A DNA stretch of 64,000 nucleotides from Acinetobacter calcoaceticus (GTDB taxonomy: Bacteria; Pseudomonadota; Gammaproteobacteria; Pseudomonadales; Moraxellaceae): positions 186,001 through 250,000 of the forward strand of contig NZ_JADVKT010000004.1 of NCBI RefSeq assembly GCF_016508255.1. Reading direction: 5' to 3'. Both the position numbers and the translations under genes were made by a program. The notes beneath the pieces are model-generated. The model did no database searches and was not told the origin of the DNA. It saw only the letters and a list, made by a program, of their open reading frames with translations. Positions 48,634 to 57,445 of the stretch are shown here, in pieces; the first letter of the stretch is position 1, and each line of letters opens with the position of its first letter.

Positions 48634-49137
48634 GTGTTTTTAGCCGAGTTTAACCAAGCCCCACCAAACCAACTCCAGACGCTGTTAAAAAACTGTGTCC
48701 ACATTCCAGCTTGGGCCGAAAAACTTATTAGACAATGCCCTTACTCATCAAAAGAAACTCTTTTGGAATATGCAGAGCAATTAAGCCAAATGTGGTCATG
48801 GCAAGACATCGAAACTGCTTTAGCAACCCATCCAAAAATTGGTGAACGACAGGCACAAAAGCAACTCAATGCAAAAGAGCAAGACTTTTCAGCTCAAGAA
48901 CAAGCCGGCATTTCGTTAGATGAACAAACACAACAAGCTTTGCTACAAGGCAACCTCGATTATGAACAAAAGTTTGGTTTTATTTTTTTAATTAAAGCAG
49001 CAGGACTAAGTAGCAACGAGATTTTAAAAAAACTACATGAACGTCTGGAAAATGACTTGGCTATAGAAAAAATTATTGTACACGAGCAACTTGCAGCAAT
49101 TGCCCTATTACGTCTGTCTCAGGAAATACAAGCATGA
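48634..49137 (+). CDS. uraD: OHCU decarboxylase UraD
   Basis: A 167-residue enzyme converting 2-oxo-4-hydroxy-4-carboxy-5-ureidoimidazoline to S-allantoin. Signatures: FNQAPPNQLQTLLKNCVHIPAWAEKL with catalytic His, ALATHPKIGER, EQAGI, and KFGFIFLIKAAG. The start is read as GTG at 48634 because AGGA lies six bases ahead and the resulting length matches the family; upstream ATGs at 48607 and 48616 are alternatives. It overlaps uraH by 4 bp. Confidence 0.92.
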   Translation: MFLAEFNQAPPNQLQTLLKNCVHIPAWAEKLIRQCPYSSKETLLEYAEQLSQMWSWQDIETALATHPKIGERQAQKQLNAKEQDFSAQEQAGISLDEQTQQALLQGNLDYEQKFGFIFLIKAAGLSSNEILKKLHERLENDLAIEKIIVHEQLAAIALLRLSQEIQA

Positions 49138-49457
49138 TCAGTACTCATATTTTAGATACAAGTTTAGGTAAACCAGCTGCACAGGTGGAAGTAAAGTTAT
49201 TTCACGCTGTAACTCATGAATTAATTGCTACAGCAACCACTAATCAAGATGGGCGAGTGAGTGATTTTGGAATAAAAGACTTGGGTGAAGGCGCTTATCA
49301 ACTTGAATTTGAAATTGCAGCTTATTTTTCATCGCAACAAATCAAAACCTTTTTTCCACGTGTTTGTATTCAATTTTTTATAGAAGACATTAATCAGCAT
49401 TACCACATCCCCTTACTGATTAGCCCATTTGCTTACTCCACTTATCGCGGCAGCTAA
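49134..49457 (+). CDS. uraH: 5-hydroxyisourate hydrolase UraH
   Basis: A 107-residue transthyretin-related enzyme opening 5-hydroxyisourate. It begins STHILDTSLGKPAAQVEVKL with the catalytic His and ends with the diagnostic YRGS tetrapeptide. Its ATG overlaps the uraD stop (ATGA), indicating coupled translation. Full length for the family. Confidence 0.96.
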   Translation: MISTHILDTSLGKPAAQVEVKLFHAVTHELIATATTNQDGRVSDFGIKDLGEGAYQLEFEIAAYFSSQQIKTFFPRVCIQFFIEDINQHYHIPLLISPFAYSTYRGS

Positions 49458-49482
49458 CTCAAAATATAAATAGGAGAAAAAT

Positions 49483-50850
49483 ATGAATCATCGACAAAAA
49501 AATGCAATTTCTCCAGAGCATGAATATTTAGGAATATCCAAAAGTTTCGCCTACGGCTTACAGCATGTGCTTACCATGTATGGCGGCATTGTGGCTCCGC
49601 CACTGATTATTGGAACATCGGCAGGGTTAAGTGCAGCACAAGTCGGAATGCTCATTGCGGCTGCCCTATTTGTAGGTGGATTGGCAACACTCATCCAAAC
49701 AATTGGAACTAAATATCTAGGTGCAAAGTTGCCTTTAGTTCAGGGGGTCTCTTTTGCAGGTGTTGCAACCATGGTCGCAATTATCACCACTGGTGGTGGT
49801 CTATCTGCTGTATATGGTGCAGTAATTGTCGCGTCTCTGATTGGACTATGCCTTGCGCCTTATTTCTCAAAAATTATTCGATTTTTCCCACCAGTTGTGA
49901 CGGGATGTGTCATCACGATTATTGGTTTATCTTTGTTACCCGTTGCAATTCGCTGAATGATGGGTGGCAACGATAAAGCACCCGACTGGGGTAGCGTAGA
50001 AAATATCTCTTTGGCCTTACTGACCTTAGGCATTGTGATTGTTTTAAACATGCTGCCACAAGCAAGCATTCGTCGCTTATCTATTTTATTGGCTATTGTT
50101 GCTGGTACTACACTCGCCTACTTCATGGGCTTTGGGGATTTTAGTCAGGTCAGCTCAGGTGCATGGCTACAATTTCCACATTTATTTGCATTTGGTCTGC
50201 CAACTTTCGAGCTCAGTGCGATCTTATCAATGCTTATTGTTACCTTAGTCATTATGACGGAAACCACGGCCGATATTATTGCTGTAGGAGACATTGTTGG
50301 AACTGAAGTCGATGCAAAACGTATCGCCAATGGTGTTCGTGCCGACATGTTTTCAAGTGCTTTTGCCCCTATCTTTGGTTCATTCATGCAAAGTGCTTTT
50401 GCACAAAATGTTGGCTTGGTTGCAATTACAGGCATAAAAAGTCGGTTTGTGGTGGCAGCAGGCGGATTCATTCTGATTGTTTTAGGGCTGTTACCCATTA
50501 TGGGCCGTTTGATTGCAGCAATTCCTATGCCTGTACTTGGCGGTGCAGGTTTGGTCTTGTTTGGGTCTGTTGCGGCGAGCGGAATTCGTACTTTGGCAAA
50601 AATTAATTATACCGATCAGAAAAATTTAATCATTGTCGCGACTGCTTTATCGGCAGGAATGATTCCAATTATTAACCATGAATTTTATGCTCATTTTCCA
50701 GTTTGGGTACAAACTTTATTTCATTCGGGTATTAGTTCAACTTGCATCTTTGCTATCTTATTGAATTTATTATTTAATCATTTTCCTTCTTTTCGTAGCT
50801 CAACTACCCCTCATTTGAACCGAACTGTAAACACCCGAAATACACATTGA
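49483..50850 (+). pseudogene. NCS2 uracil/xanthine/urate permease interrupted by an in-frame TGA
   Basis: Two same-frame pieces (49483-49956 and 49957-50850) together encode about 455 residues of an NCS2 permease of the xanthine/urate (UacT/XanP-like) type. Landmarks are FAYGLQHVLTMYGGIVAPPLIIG, LPLVQGVSFAGVATM, and MPVLGGAGLVLFGSVAASG. The stop at 49954-49956 reads CGC TGA ATG ATG GGT GGC, between LLPVAIR and MMGGN, inside the membrane domain, where relatives typically have Trp. A single TGG to TGA change explains it. Reinitiation at the ATG directly after the stop could make a second fragment. Otherwise every part is intact, so the lesion is recent. Confidence 0.85.
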
Positions 50851-50868
50851 TGAATTACTTTTTAGAGT

Positions 50869-50892
50869 CCCACTTCGGTGGGCTTTTTTTTT
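50869..50892 (+). terminator. Terminator after the purine permease
   Basis: CCCAC/GTGGG stem with a TTCG tetraloop and nine Ts. Confidence 0.92.
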
Positions 50893-50972
50893 AACCGTTG
50901 ATCAAATTTGGCTTCATTTTTGCTTAAGACTCTGTATCCTTAGCGTGCTTTATTTGAGGGGAGATCATTTAA

Positions 50973-51698
50973 ATGCGATTAAAGCAACTGGCGGCGACTT
51001 GTACCTTGTTATCTACAACTGCCATGGTTCAGGCAAAACCAATCTGGCAAGATTTTAGCGTAACCGGTCTTTATGGTGAAAACTATGAAGTTGTAGACGC
51101 AAAAGAAACCACCATTACATTGGAATATGCAGCAAAAGTTAAATATGCTGATGTGTTTTTCTTTATGGACCGCATGCGCGGCGAAAACGATCACAAAAGC
51201 ACTTATTTTGAGTTATCGCCACGTTTAAGCTTAGGCGAAATATCTGGCAAAAAATTGGCGTATGGCCCAATCAAAGATGTGTTAATTAGTACCACGTGGG
51301 AAAGTAATAGCGAGAACGGTAATAATTTCGATAACTTCTTATATGGTTTTGCTGTCGATTTAGACATTCCATATTTTAAATATGCGAATTTAAACTTCTA
51401 CCGCGCAAGCAATGAGAAAACTGATGACGATTATCAAATGACATTCGTCTATGGAATTCCATTTAATATTGCGTCTGAAGAATTCTTGGTAGATGGTTTC
51501 CTTGATTGGTCAACTTCTGAGGGTGACCATGCCAGCGAAATGAATTGGACAACACAATGGAAATGGAATGTGGGTAAACACATTTCTCCTGACACACGTC
51601 TATACCTCGGTATCGAACACTCTATATGGAACAATAAATTTGGTCTGCAAGGCCGAGACGAAAATAACGTCAGTGCATTGGTTAAATACCACTTCTAA
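50973..51698 (+). CDS. Tsx/OmpK-family nucleoside-type outer-membrane channel
   Basis: A 241-residue exported barrel protein. The signal peptide ends MVQA before KPIWQDFSVTGLYGENYEV. The body has Tsx/DUF5020-like strands (VFFFMDRMRGEN, YFELSPRLSLGEISG, WTTQWKWNVG) and ends SALVKYHF. Relatives admit nucleosides or other small solutes. Its place inside the purine-degradation block suggests purine uptake (inference). GAGGGGAGA about seven bases before the ATG is a very strong ribosome binding site. Confidence 0.85.
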   Translation: MRLKQLAATCTLLSTTAMVQAKPIWQDFSVTGLYGENYEVVDAKETTITLEYAAKVKYADVFFFMDRMRGENDHKSTYFELSPRLSLGEISGKKLAYGPIKDVLISTTWESNSENGNNFDNFLYGFAVDLDIPYFKYANLNFYRASNEKTDDDYQMTFVYGIPFNIASEEFLVDGFLDWSTSEGDHASEMNWTTQWKWNVGKHISPDTRLYLGIEHSIWNNKFGLQGRDENNVSALVKYHF

Positions 51699-51718
51699 AG
51701 TTTTTATTTAGAAGCATG

Positions 51719-51748
51719 AAACAGCAAGGAAAACTCCTTGCTGTTTTT
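51719..51748. terminator. Terminator between the Tsx-like gene and hpxO
   Basis: AACAGCAAGGA/TCCTTGCTGTT stem with an AAAC loop and a T-rich tail; it can serve both convergent genes. Confidence 0.9.
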
Positions 51749-51751
51749 GTT

Positions 51752-52909
51752 TTAATCGAGTGGATTACCCACGATATTACTAATAATACCTTGCATAATA
51801 TGTCCGCCTTGCTCACGGCGTAATTCTTCATACCAAGCCTGTGTAACTGTTTCATCTTTCATATGCGTTACATCACAACGTTTGCGTGCCCTAAGAACCA
51901 ATTCATTTGCACGTTCATTACGTTTGTTTTGATAGCGACGTAAAGCGTCCTCTAGCCCCAAAGTGTTAATTTGCAGAGAACGTGCTAAATAAATCGCATC
52001 TTCCATCGCTTGGCAACCGCCTTGTCCAATATCAGGTGTGGTGCTATGAGCAGCATCGCCTAAAATCACTACACGACCTTTATAAAACTCAGTGAAAGGT
52101 TCAATATCATGGATTTCTACCCGATTGGTCTTTTGCGGGTCTAAGCGCTCAATGAGTTGTTGTACTGGCTGGCACCAATCAGCAAAGTATTGTTTTAAAA
52201 ATTTTTTATATTTGTCTCGATTGTTTTCTAATCCTGCTTGTAAAGGCACATCTAAAAAGAAATAGAACTTCCCATCTGCAACTGGCATCAGCGATGCACG
52301 CTTACCTTCCCCCACATAAGTCGTCCATTGCTGAGCTGGAGCTAAATCTTCAGATATTTCAACCAAGCCATTCCAGTTCACATAACCCGCATAACGGCGC
52401 TGTACTTGCTGGCCTAACACATAGGTCCGTGTAAGTGAGTGGGTACCGTCAGCCCCAATTAATAGATCAGCCTGCGTTGAACTGCCATCTGCAAAATGGA
52501 CCTCAACAAAATCAGCTTTGTCTTCAAGACGTACCATTTTTTTGCCTAAATAAATCTGATCTCTGCCAAATTCATCCATCAGCATATTTTGTAAATCGGC
52601 ACGTGCAACTGGATATGGTCGTTGGCCTACTTCTTCAATTAATGGTAGTAAACTGAATTGTGTCATCACATCTCCAGTTAGACCATCCACATAGGCCAAA
52701 TCATCCATTTGTCCACCAAGTTTGGCGATTTTGTCAGTTAATCCCAGATAGTTTAGACATTTCACACCATTCGACCACAGTGAAATTGCAGCGCCAACTG
52801 GAAGAATCTTTTCAGTTTGCTCAAAAATGCGAACTTGGTGACCAAATTTTTTTAATGCAATGCCTGTGGTTAGACCTCCCATTCCCGCACCAATAATCAC
52901 CACATTCAT
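51752..52909 (-). CDS. hpxO: FAD-dependent urate hydroxylase HpxO
   Basis: A 385-residue flavoprotein monooxygenase converting urate to 5-hydroxyisourate with NADH and oxygen. It has the N-terminal GxGxxG ([16 protein letters not shown]), the mid-domain [11 protein letters not shown], and [28 protein letters not shown]. The stretches [15 protein letters not shown] and [11 protein letters not shown] match Klebsiella HpxO closely as I recall it, supporting the specific name. AGGAGAG precedes the ATG; its first bases lie in a hairpin. It is divergent from alc. Confidence 0.93.
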   Translation of the reverse strand: MNVVIIGAGMGGLTTGIALKKFGHQVRIFEQTEKILPVGAAISLWSNGVKCLNYLGLTDKIAKLGGQMDDLAYVDGLTGDVMTQFSLLPLIEEVGQRPYPVARADLQNMLMDEFGRDQIYLGKKMVRLEDKADFVEVHFADGSSTQADLLIGADGTHSLTRTYVLGQQVQRRYAGYVNWNGLVEISEDLAPAQQWTTYVGEGKRASLMPVADGKFYFFLDVPLQAGLENNRDKYKKFLKQYFADWCQPVQQLIERLDPQKTNRVEIHDIEPFTEFYKGRVVILGDAAHSTTPDIGQGGCQAMEDAIYLARSLQINTLGLEDALRRYQNKRNERANELVLRARKRCDVTHMKDETVTQAWYEELRREQGGHIMQGIISNIVGNPLD

Positions 52910-52917
52910 AACACTCT

Positions 52918-52939
52918 CCTATAGATATTCACCTATAGG
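52918..52939 (-). promoter_or_regulatory. Inverted repeat overlapping the hpxO ribosome binding site
   Basis: CCTATAG (52918-52924) and CTATAGG (52933-52939) form a perfect 7-bp inverted repeat with an 8-base loop. On the hpxO transcript the stem takes up the AGG of the AGGAGAG site. It may be an operator or a translation-control hairpin. Confidence 0.55.
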
Positions 52940-53108
52940 GTGCTTATGCTAAAAACATGCCATCCTTCAAAACTTATTTAGCTTTTATATAAAACTGGCA
53001 TGCACCATGCTTATATATTTACGTGTAAAACTCGTCTCAGCGCGCTGCGTGTTGGCGCAGTTTTAAATGAAAAATCATGTTTTTAACAAGAAATACGGAT
53101 AATCCACT

Positions 53109-54119
53109 ATGGCAACATTGCACGCTCCAGCTTTTGAACTTCCTGAAATTTTGAATACAAAAACCAATTTGGCAGATGCCCGAATTGGTGCACAAGTCAT
53201 TGAGTGTTCAGATGATTTCTTTGCAGAAGCAAAGCGTATGCTGCAATTTGAAGCACCTGTTTTTGTTGAAGATAAATTTGATGACAACGGCAAATGGATG
53301 GACGGTTGGGAAACGCGCCGTAAGCGTCACGCAGGCTATGACTGGTGTATTGTGAAGCTTGGTGTAAGTGGAAAAATCAGTGCACTTGATATCGATACCA
53401 GCTTTTTTACAGGAAATTATCCTGCTTCTGCATCATTAGAAGCATGCTATGCACCAAATGGTGACCTTGCAGGGGCAAAATGGCAGGGTCTTTTAGGAAA
53501 TACTGAACTCGGACCAAGCCAGCATCATATTTTTATGGTCGATAATGATGCACTTTTCACCCATATACGCCTCAATATTTTCCCAGATGGTGGTATTGCC
53601 CGTTTGCGTGTTTATGGAGACGTTCATATTCAGGTAACTGACAGCGAGCAAACTCTCGATTTATTAGCCCTAGAAAATGGTGGCCGTGTAGTTGCCTATA
53701 GCGATGCTCATTTTGGACATCCACGTAATTTGATCAATCCTGGCCGCGGAATCAACATGGGCGATGGATGGGAAACCAAACGCCGTCGCGCACCGGGTTA
53801 TGACTGGTGTATTCTTGCGTTGGGTAAAAGCGGCAAAATTGAAAAGCTTGAAATCGATACGGCTCACTTTAAAGGAAACTTCCCTGCTCAAGTATCCATT
53901 CAGGCGGTTTACCTTGAAAATGCAACCGATGCACAGCTCATTCCACAAAGTATGTTTTGGTCCTACTTGCTTGAAGCACAGCCTATGCAAATGGACCATA
54001 TTCATGAATATGTGAACGAGATTTTACAGCATGAAAAAATCTCGCATATTCGTATTAACATGATTCCAGATGGTGGCATTAGCCGTGTCCGTTTATGGGG
54101 GAAAATTGCTAAATCATGA
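53109..54119 (+). CDS. alc: Allantoicase
   Basis: A 336-residue enzyme hydrolysing allantoate to ureidoglycolate and urea. It consists of two homologous halves, each with the allantoicase pattern: DGWETRRKRHAGYDWCIVKLG in the first and DGWETKRRRAPGYDWCILALG in the second, and RLNIFPDGGIARLRVYG versus RINMIPDGGISRVRLWG. The internal duplication is normal for the family. It overlaps allA by 4 bp. Confidence 0.95.
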   Translation: MATLHAPAFELPEILNTKTNLADARIGAQVIECSDDFFAEAKRMLQFEAPVFVEDKFDDNGKWMDGWETRRKRHAGYDWCIVKLGVSGKISALDIDTSFFTGNYPASASLEACYAPNGDLAGAKWQGLLGNTELGPSQHHIFMVDNDALFTHIRLNIFPDGGIARLRVYGDVHIQVTDSEQTLDLLALENGGRVVAYSDAHFGHPRNLINPGRGINMGDGWETKRRRAPGYDWCILALGKSGKIEKLEIDTAHFKGNFPAQVSIQAVYLENATDAQLIPQSMFWSYLLEAQPMQMDHIHEYVNEILQHEKISHIRINMIPDGGISRVRLWGKIAKS

Positions 54120-54619
54120 TGATGAATAAAGTCCAAATTCAGCCCTTAACGATTGAAAACTTTCAGCCCTTCGGAGAAGTCGTTTGCTGTGACGGGCATG
54201 ACTTTTTTCATATTAATGATGCCCACACCGAGCGCTACCATGCGCTCGGTGAAACTGAAATTGAAGGGGAAGCAAAGGCAGGTATTAGTATTTTCCGGAA
54301 TATTAAAGCCAGCGTGTTACCTCTGGAAATTTCAATGCTAGAGCGACATCCAAAAGGTTCTCAGGCATTTATTCCATTACAGCAACAAAAGTTTTTAATT
54401 ATTGTGGCACCCTCTTTAGATGACCACACTCCCGATATTTCAAAGCTATGTGCTTTTGTTTCAAATGGGAAGCAAAGTATCAATTATCGGGCAGGTACAT
54501 GGCACCATCCTTTGCTTACCTTTGAGGCACCTAGTGATTTTGTGGTAGTTGATCGAATTGGAGGTGGAGCAAATTGTGATATTTTTCAATTTCCACATGC
54601 TATAAAAATTATGGTCTAA
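54116..54619 (+). CDS. allA: Ureidoglycolate lyase
   Basis: A 167-residue cupin-fold enzyme splitting ureidoglycolate into glyoxylate and urea. It shows LTIENFQPFGEVV, ISIFRNIKA, MLERHPKGSQAFIPL, GTWHHPLLTF and FVVVDRIGGGANCD, the family signatures. The start ATG overlaps the alc stop. The stop codon lies in a perfect 36-bp palindrome. Confidence 0.94.
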   Translation: MMMNKVQIQPLTIENFQPFGEVVCCDGHDFFHINDAHTERYHALGETEIEGEAKAGISIFRNIKASVLPLEISMLERHPKGSQAFIPLQQQKFLIIVAPSLDDHTPDISKLCAFVSNGKQSINYRAGTWHHPLLTFEAPSDFVVVDRIGGGANCDIFQFPHAIKIMV

Positions 54620-54652
54620 ATCAAAATATACAGATCTGTATATTTTGATTTA
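54617..54652. repeat. Perfect 36-bp palindrome at the allA stop codon
   Basis: Two 18-base arms meet at 54634/54635 with no spacer and no mismatch. The left arm begins with the TAA stop of allA, and the centre is AGATCT. It could fold as a transcript-end hairpin or extrude as a cruciform. A conventional terminator lies 61 bp further on. Confidence 0.9.
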
Positions 54653-54712
54653 ATGGTCACAACACCAATAGCAACAAACGTTGCAGTGATTTCCAACAAT
54701 TTAGGTTTATAT

Positions 54713-54747
54713 AAAAAAATCCCCGCCTATTGAGCGGGGATTTTTTT
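54713..54747. terminator. Bidirectional terminator between allA and parE
   Basis: A perfect 14-bp stem ending TCCCCGC/GCGGGGA with A and T runs on either side and a 7-base loop. Confidence 0.94.
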
Positions 54748-54755
54748 AATTCTTT

Positions 54756-56639
54756 TTAAACAGTGATATCGGCTAAGTTACCTTTCTGCTCAAGCCACTG
54801 CTTACGATCTGCCGAACGTTTTTTTGCAAGTAATTTGTCGAGCAAGCCTGCCGTAAAATGAGCATCATCAAGATCTAATTGAACCAAGCGACGTGTATTT
54901 GGATCCATGGTCGTTTCACGTAGCTGAATTGCATTCATTTCCCCCAGTCCTTTGAATCGGGTAATTTGCGGATTACGATTGCCTTTCACATTTTTCAAGA
55001 TGACTTCAAGCTCATCATCATCAAGCGCGTAATGGACATCTTTACCAATGTCGATACGGAACAATGGTGGCATTGCTACAAACAAATGGCCTTCTTCAAC
55101 CAATGAAGGAAAGTGTTTAACGAATAATGCGCATAGCAAAGTCGCAATATGTAAACCATCCGAGTCAGCATCGGCCAAAATACAGATTTTGCCGTAACGC
55201 AGCTCTGATAAATCATCACTACCTGGGTCTACGCCAATGGCAATCGCAATATCGTGAACCTCTTGAGAAGCCAAAACTTCATCCGAAGAAACTTCCCACG
55301 TATTTAAGATTTTTCCACGAATTGGCATGATGGCCTGAAAGTTTTTATCACGCGCTTGCTTGGCACTACCACCAGCCGAGTCACCCTCGACAATGAATAG
55401 CTCTGTGTCTTCACGAGTTTGCCCAACACAGTCGGCCAATTTACCTGGCAATGCAGGGCCAGAAACAATCTTTTTACGCTCAACTTTTTTAGCCGCTTTT
55501 AAACGACGACCTGCTTTAGAAATCGCCATTTCTGCCAGTTGCATCGCAATTTCAGCATGTTGATTTAACCAAAGTGAAAACGCATCTTTAGCAATATTTA
55601 AAACAATATTAGATGCTTCTCGACTAGAAAGACGCTCTTTGGTTTGACCTGAAAACTGTGGTTCTTGGAACTTGAGTGACAAAATATAGTTCACGCCGTC
55701 CCAAACATCTTCTGCTGATAGTTTGAGATTACGTGGTAACAAGTTACGTAGCTCACAGAACTCACGTAATGCTTCGGTTACCCCTGAACGCAGACCGTTC
55801 ACATGGGTACCACCTTGTGCAGTTGGAATCAGGTTGACATAACTTTCTTGAACCTGCTCACCGCCTTCGACATTCCAGCAAATCGCAAACTCGCATGCCG
55901 CACGATCTGCCTGTCCACTGCTCACAAACGCAGGGTTTGGTAAGATTTCACGGTCTTGTAATTCATCCATCAAATAGTCGACGAGGCCATTTTCAAATTG
56001 CCATTCGATTTTTTCATCGTTAATTTGATCGATATAAATAATTTTTAAACCAGCGGCTAAAACAGCTTTGGCTTTTAAATTATGTTTGAGGGCTTTTAAA
56101 GCAAATTTTGGGCTATCAAAATATTTCGTTTCTGGCCAAAAATGTACCGTTGTACCTGTCGCACGTTTTGGTGCTTTACCTTCTAGCACAGCTAAAGGAG
56201 CAACTGGCTCACCTTGTTCAAATGCCATCTGGTATAAGTTACCCTGACGTTGAACTTCGACCTCAACACGTGTTGATAAAGCGTTTACAACTGAAATTCC
56301 CACCCCATGCAAACCACCAGAAAACTGATAGTTGTCGGTACTGAATTTGCCGCCAGCATGGAGCTTGGTCAGAATAATTTCGATACCACTTTGTCCATAT
56401 TCAGGATGAATATCGACTGGCATACCACGGCCGTTATCTTCAACCGACAATGACCCATCTTTATAAACCGTGACACATATTTTGTCGGCATGACCCGCTA
56501 ATGCTTCATCAACAGCATTATCAATAACTTCCTGAGCTAAATGGTTAGGTCGAGTCGTATCGGTATACATACCTGGACGACGACGAACAGGATCTAAACC
56601 GGAAAGGACTTCAAGCGATTGAGCCGTATATTGTGTCAC
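54756..56639 (-). CDS. parE: DNA topoisomerase IV subunit B
   Basis: A 627-residue ATPase subunit that decatenates chromosomes with ParC. The GHKL ATPase domain has EVIDNAVDEALAGHADKI, VEDNGRGMPVDIH and SGGLHGVGISVVNALS. The transducer domain and the TOPRIM domain follow, with FIVEGDSAGGSAKQARD and LADADSDGLHI. The short length and PIRGKILN stretch fit ParE rather than GyrB. yqiA begins just upstream in the same direction, as in E. coli. Confidence 0.96.
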   Translation of the reverse strand: MTQYTAQSLEVLSGLDPVRRRPGMYTDTTRPNHLAQEVIDNAVDEALAGHADKICVTVYKDGSLSVEDNGRGMPVDIHPEYGQSGIEIILTKLHAGGKFSTDNYQFSGGLHGVGISVVNALSTRVEVEVQRQGNLYQMAFEQGEPVAPLAVLEGKAPKRATGTTVHFWPETKYFDSPKFALKALKHNLKAKAVLAAGLKIIYIDQINDEKIEWQFENGLVDYLMDELQDREILPNPAFVSSGQADRAACEFAICWNVEGGEQVQESYVNLIPTAQGGTHVNGLRSGVTEALREFCELRNLLPRNLKLSAEDVWDGVNYILSLKFQEPQFSGQTKERLSSREASNIVLNIAKDAFSLWLNQHAEIAMQLAEMAISKAGRRLKAAKKVERKKIVSGPALPGKLADCVGQTREDTELFIVEGDSAGGSAKQARDKNFQAIMPIRGKILNTWEVSSDEVLASQEVHDIAIAIGVDPGSDDLSELRYGKICILADADSDGLHIATLLCALFVKHFPSLVEEGHLFVAMPPLFRIDIGKDVHYALDDDELEVILKNVKGNRNPQITRFKGLGEMNAIQLRETTMDPNTRRLVQLDLDDAHFTAGLLDKLLAKKRSADRKQWLEQKGNLADITV

Positions 56640-56653
56640 GTTGTACGTTTTCC

Positions 56654-57235
56654 TTATTTGATGGTGTGCGCAAAGAATTCGATCACTAACGGTAATTTTT
56701 CTTCAAAATCTTCCATAGCATGATTGCCATGAGCATCCGTCAAAATCAATGAGGATGGAGTTGTAGCACTATAATAGCGTTGTGCTTGACGATAATCCAA
56801 AATTTCGTCGCCTTGTTGCAACAAGACGAGTATTTTGTCAGCATTTTCAGGTTGTTTCAGTTCCAGTTGTTGTAACTGGCGTAACTGAATATGATCAATT
56901 GACCATTGATCATTCACCACATAGGGCATGCTTTCAACTTGAAATAACTCATCAAACAACTTCCATGGTTGCATAGCCGGATTAATCAGTACAGCAGGAA
57001 TATTATATTTCGCGACAAAATATGTCGCAAAAAACCCACCTAAACTACTCCCAACAAGTGCAACTTCATCCAAACTTTCAATAAGCTCTGAAACTTGCTT
57101 AACCACCTGATCTGGAGATCTATTTAGGTTTGGCAAATGCACATTAATCCCTAATTCGCTACAATACTGCCTTAAGCTCAATCCTTTAATCGAAAGAGAG
57201 CTACTATTAAAACCATGGAGGTAGATAATATTCAT
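56654..57235 (-). CDS. yqiA: YqiA-like esterase
   Basis: A 193-residue alpha/beta hydrolase beginning MNIIYLHGFNSSSLSIKG, with the nucleophile Ser in LVGSSLGGFFA and terminal His in DAHGNHAMEDF. Substrates are unknown for the family. GAGGGG lies five to six bases before the ATG at 57235. It precedes parE by 14 bp, an arrangement conserved in gammaproteobacteria. Confidence 0.88.
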   Translation of the reverse strand: MNIIYLHGFNSSSLSIKGLSLRQYCSELGINVHLPNLNRSPDQVVKQVSELIESLDEVALVGSSLGGFFATYFVAKYNIPAVLINPAMQPWKLFDELFQVESMPYVVNDQWSIDHIQLRQLQQLELKQPENADKILVLLQQGDEILDYRQAQRYYSATTPSSLILTDAHGNHAMEDFEEKLPLVIEFFAHTIK

Positions 57236-57445
57236 ATATTCCCCTCTAAATTGAGACAAATTTCACAATTTTGTTCTCAGTTTGTATAGAAAAGCGCTAT
57301 TGTCAGACAAGAAAAACCATTCAACTAACCATTCATCAGTATTTTAAAAAAATGTGTTATTTAAACTACTAAGATGGAAACGTTTACTACCGTTGATAAA
57401 AAGTACAGCTTAAAACGTCGGTTATAACGTATATGGGGAAAAGAT

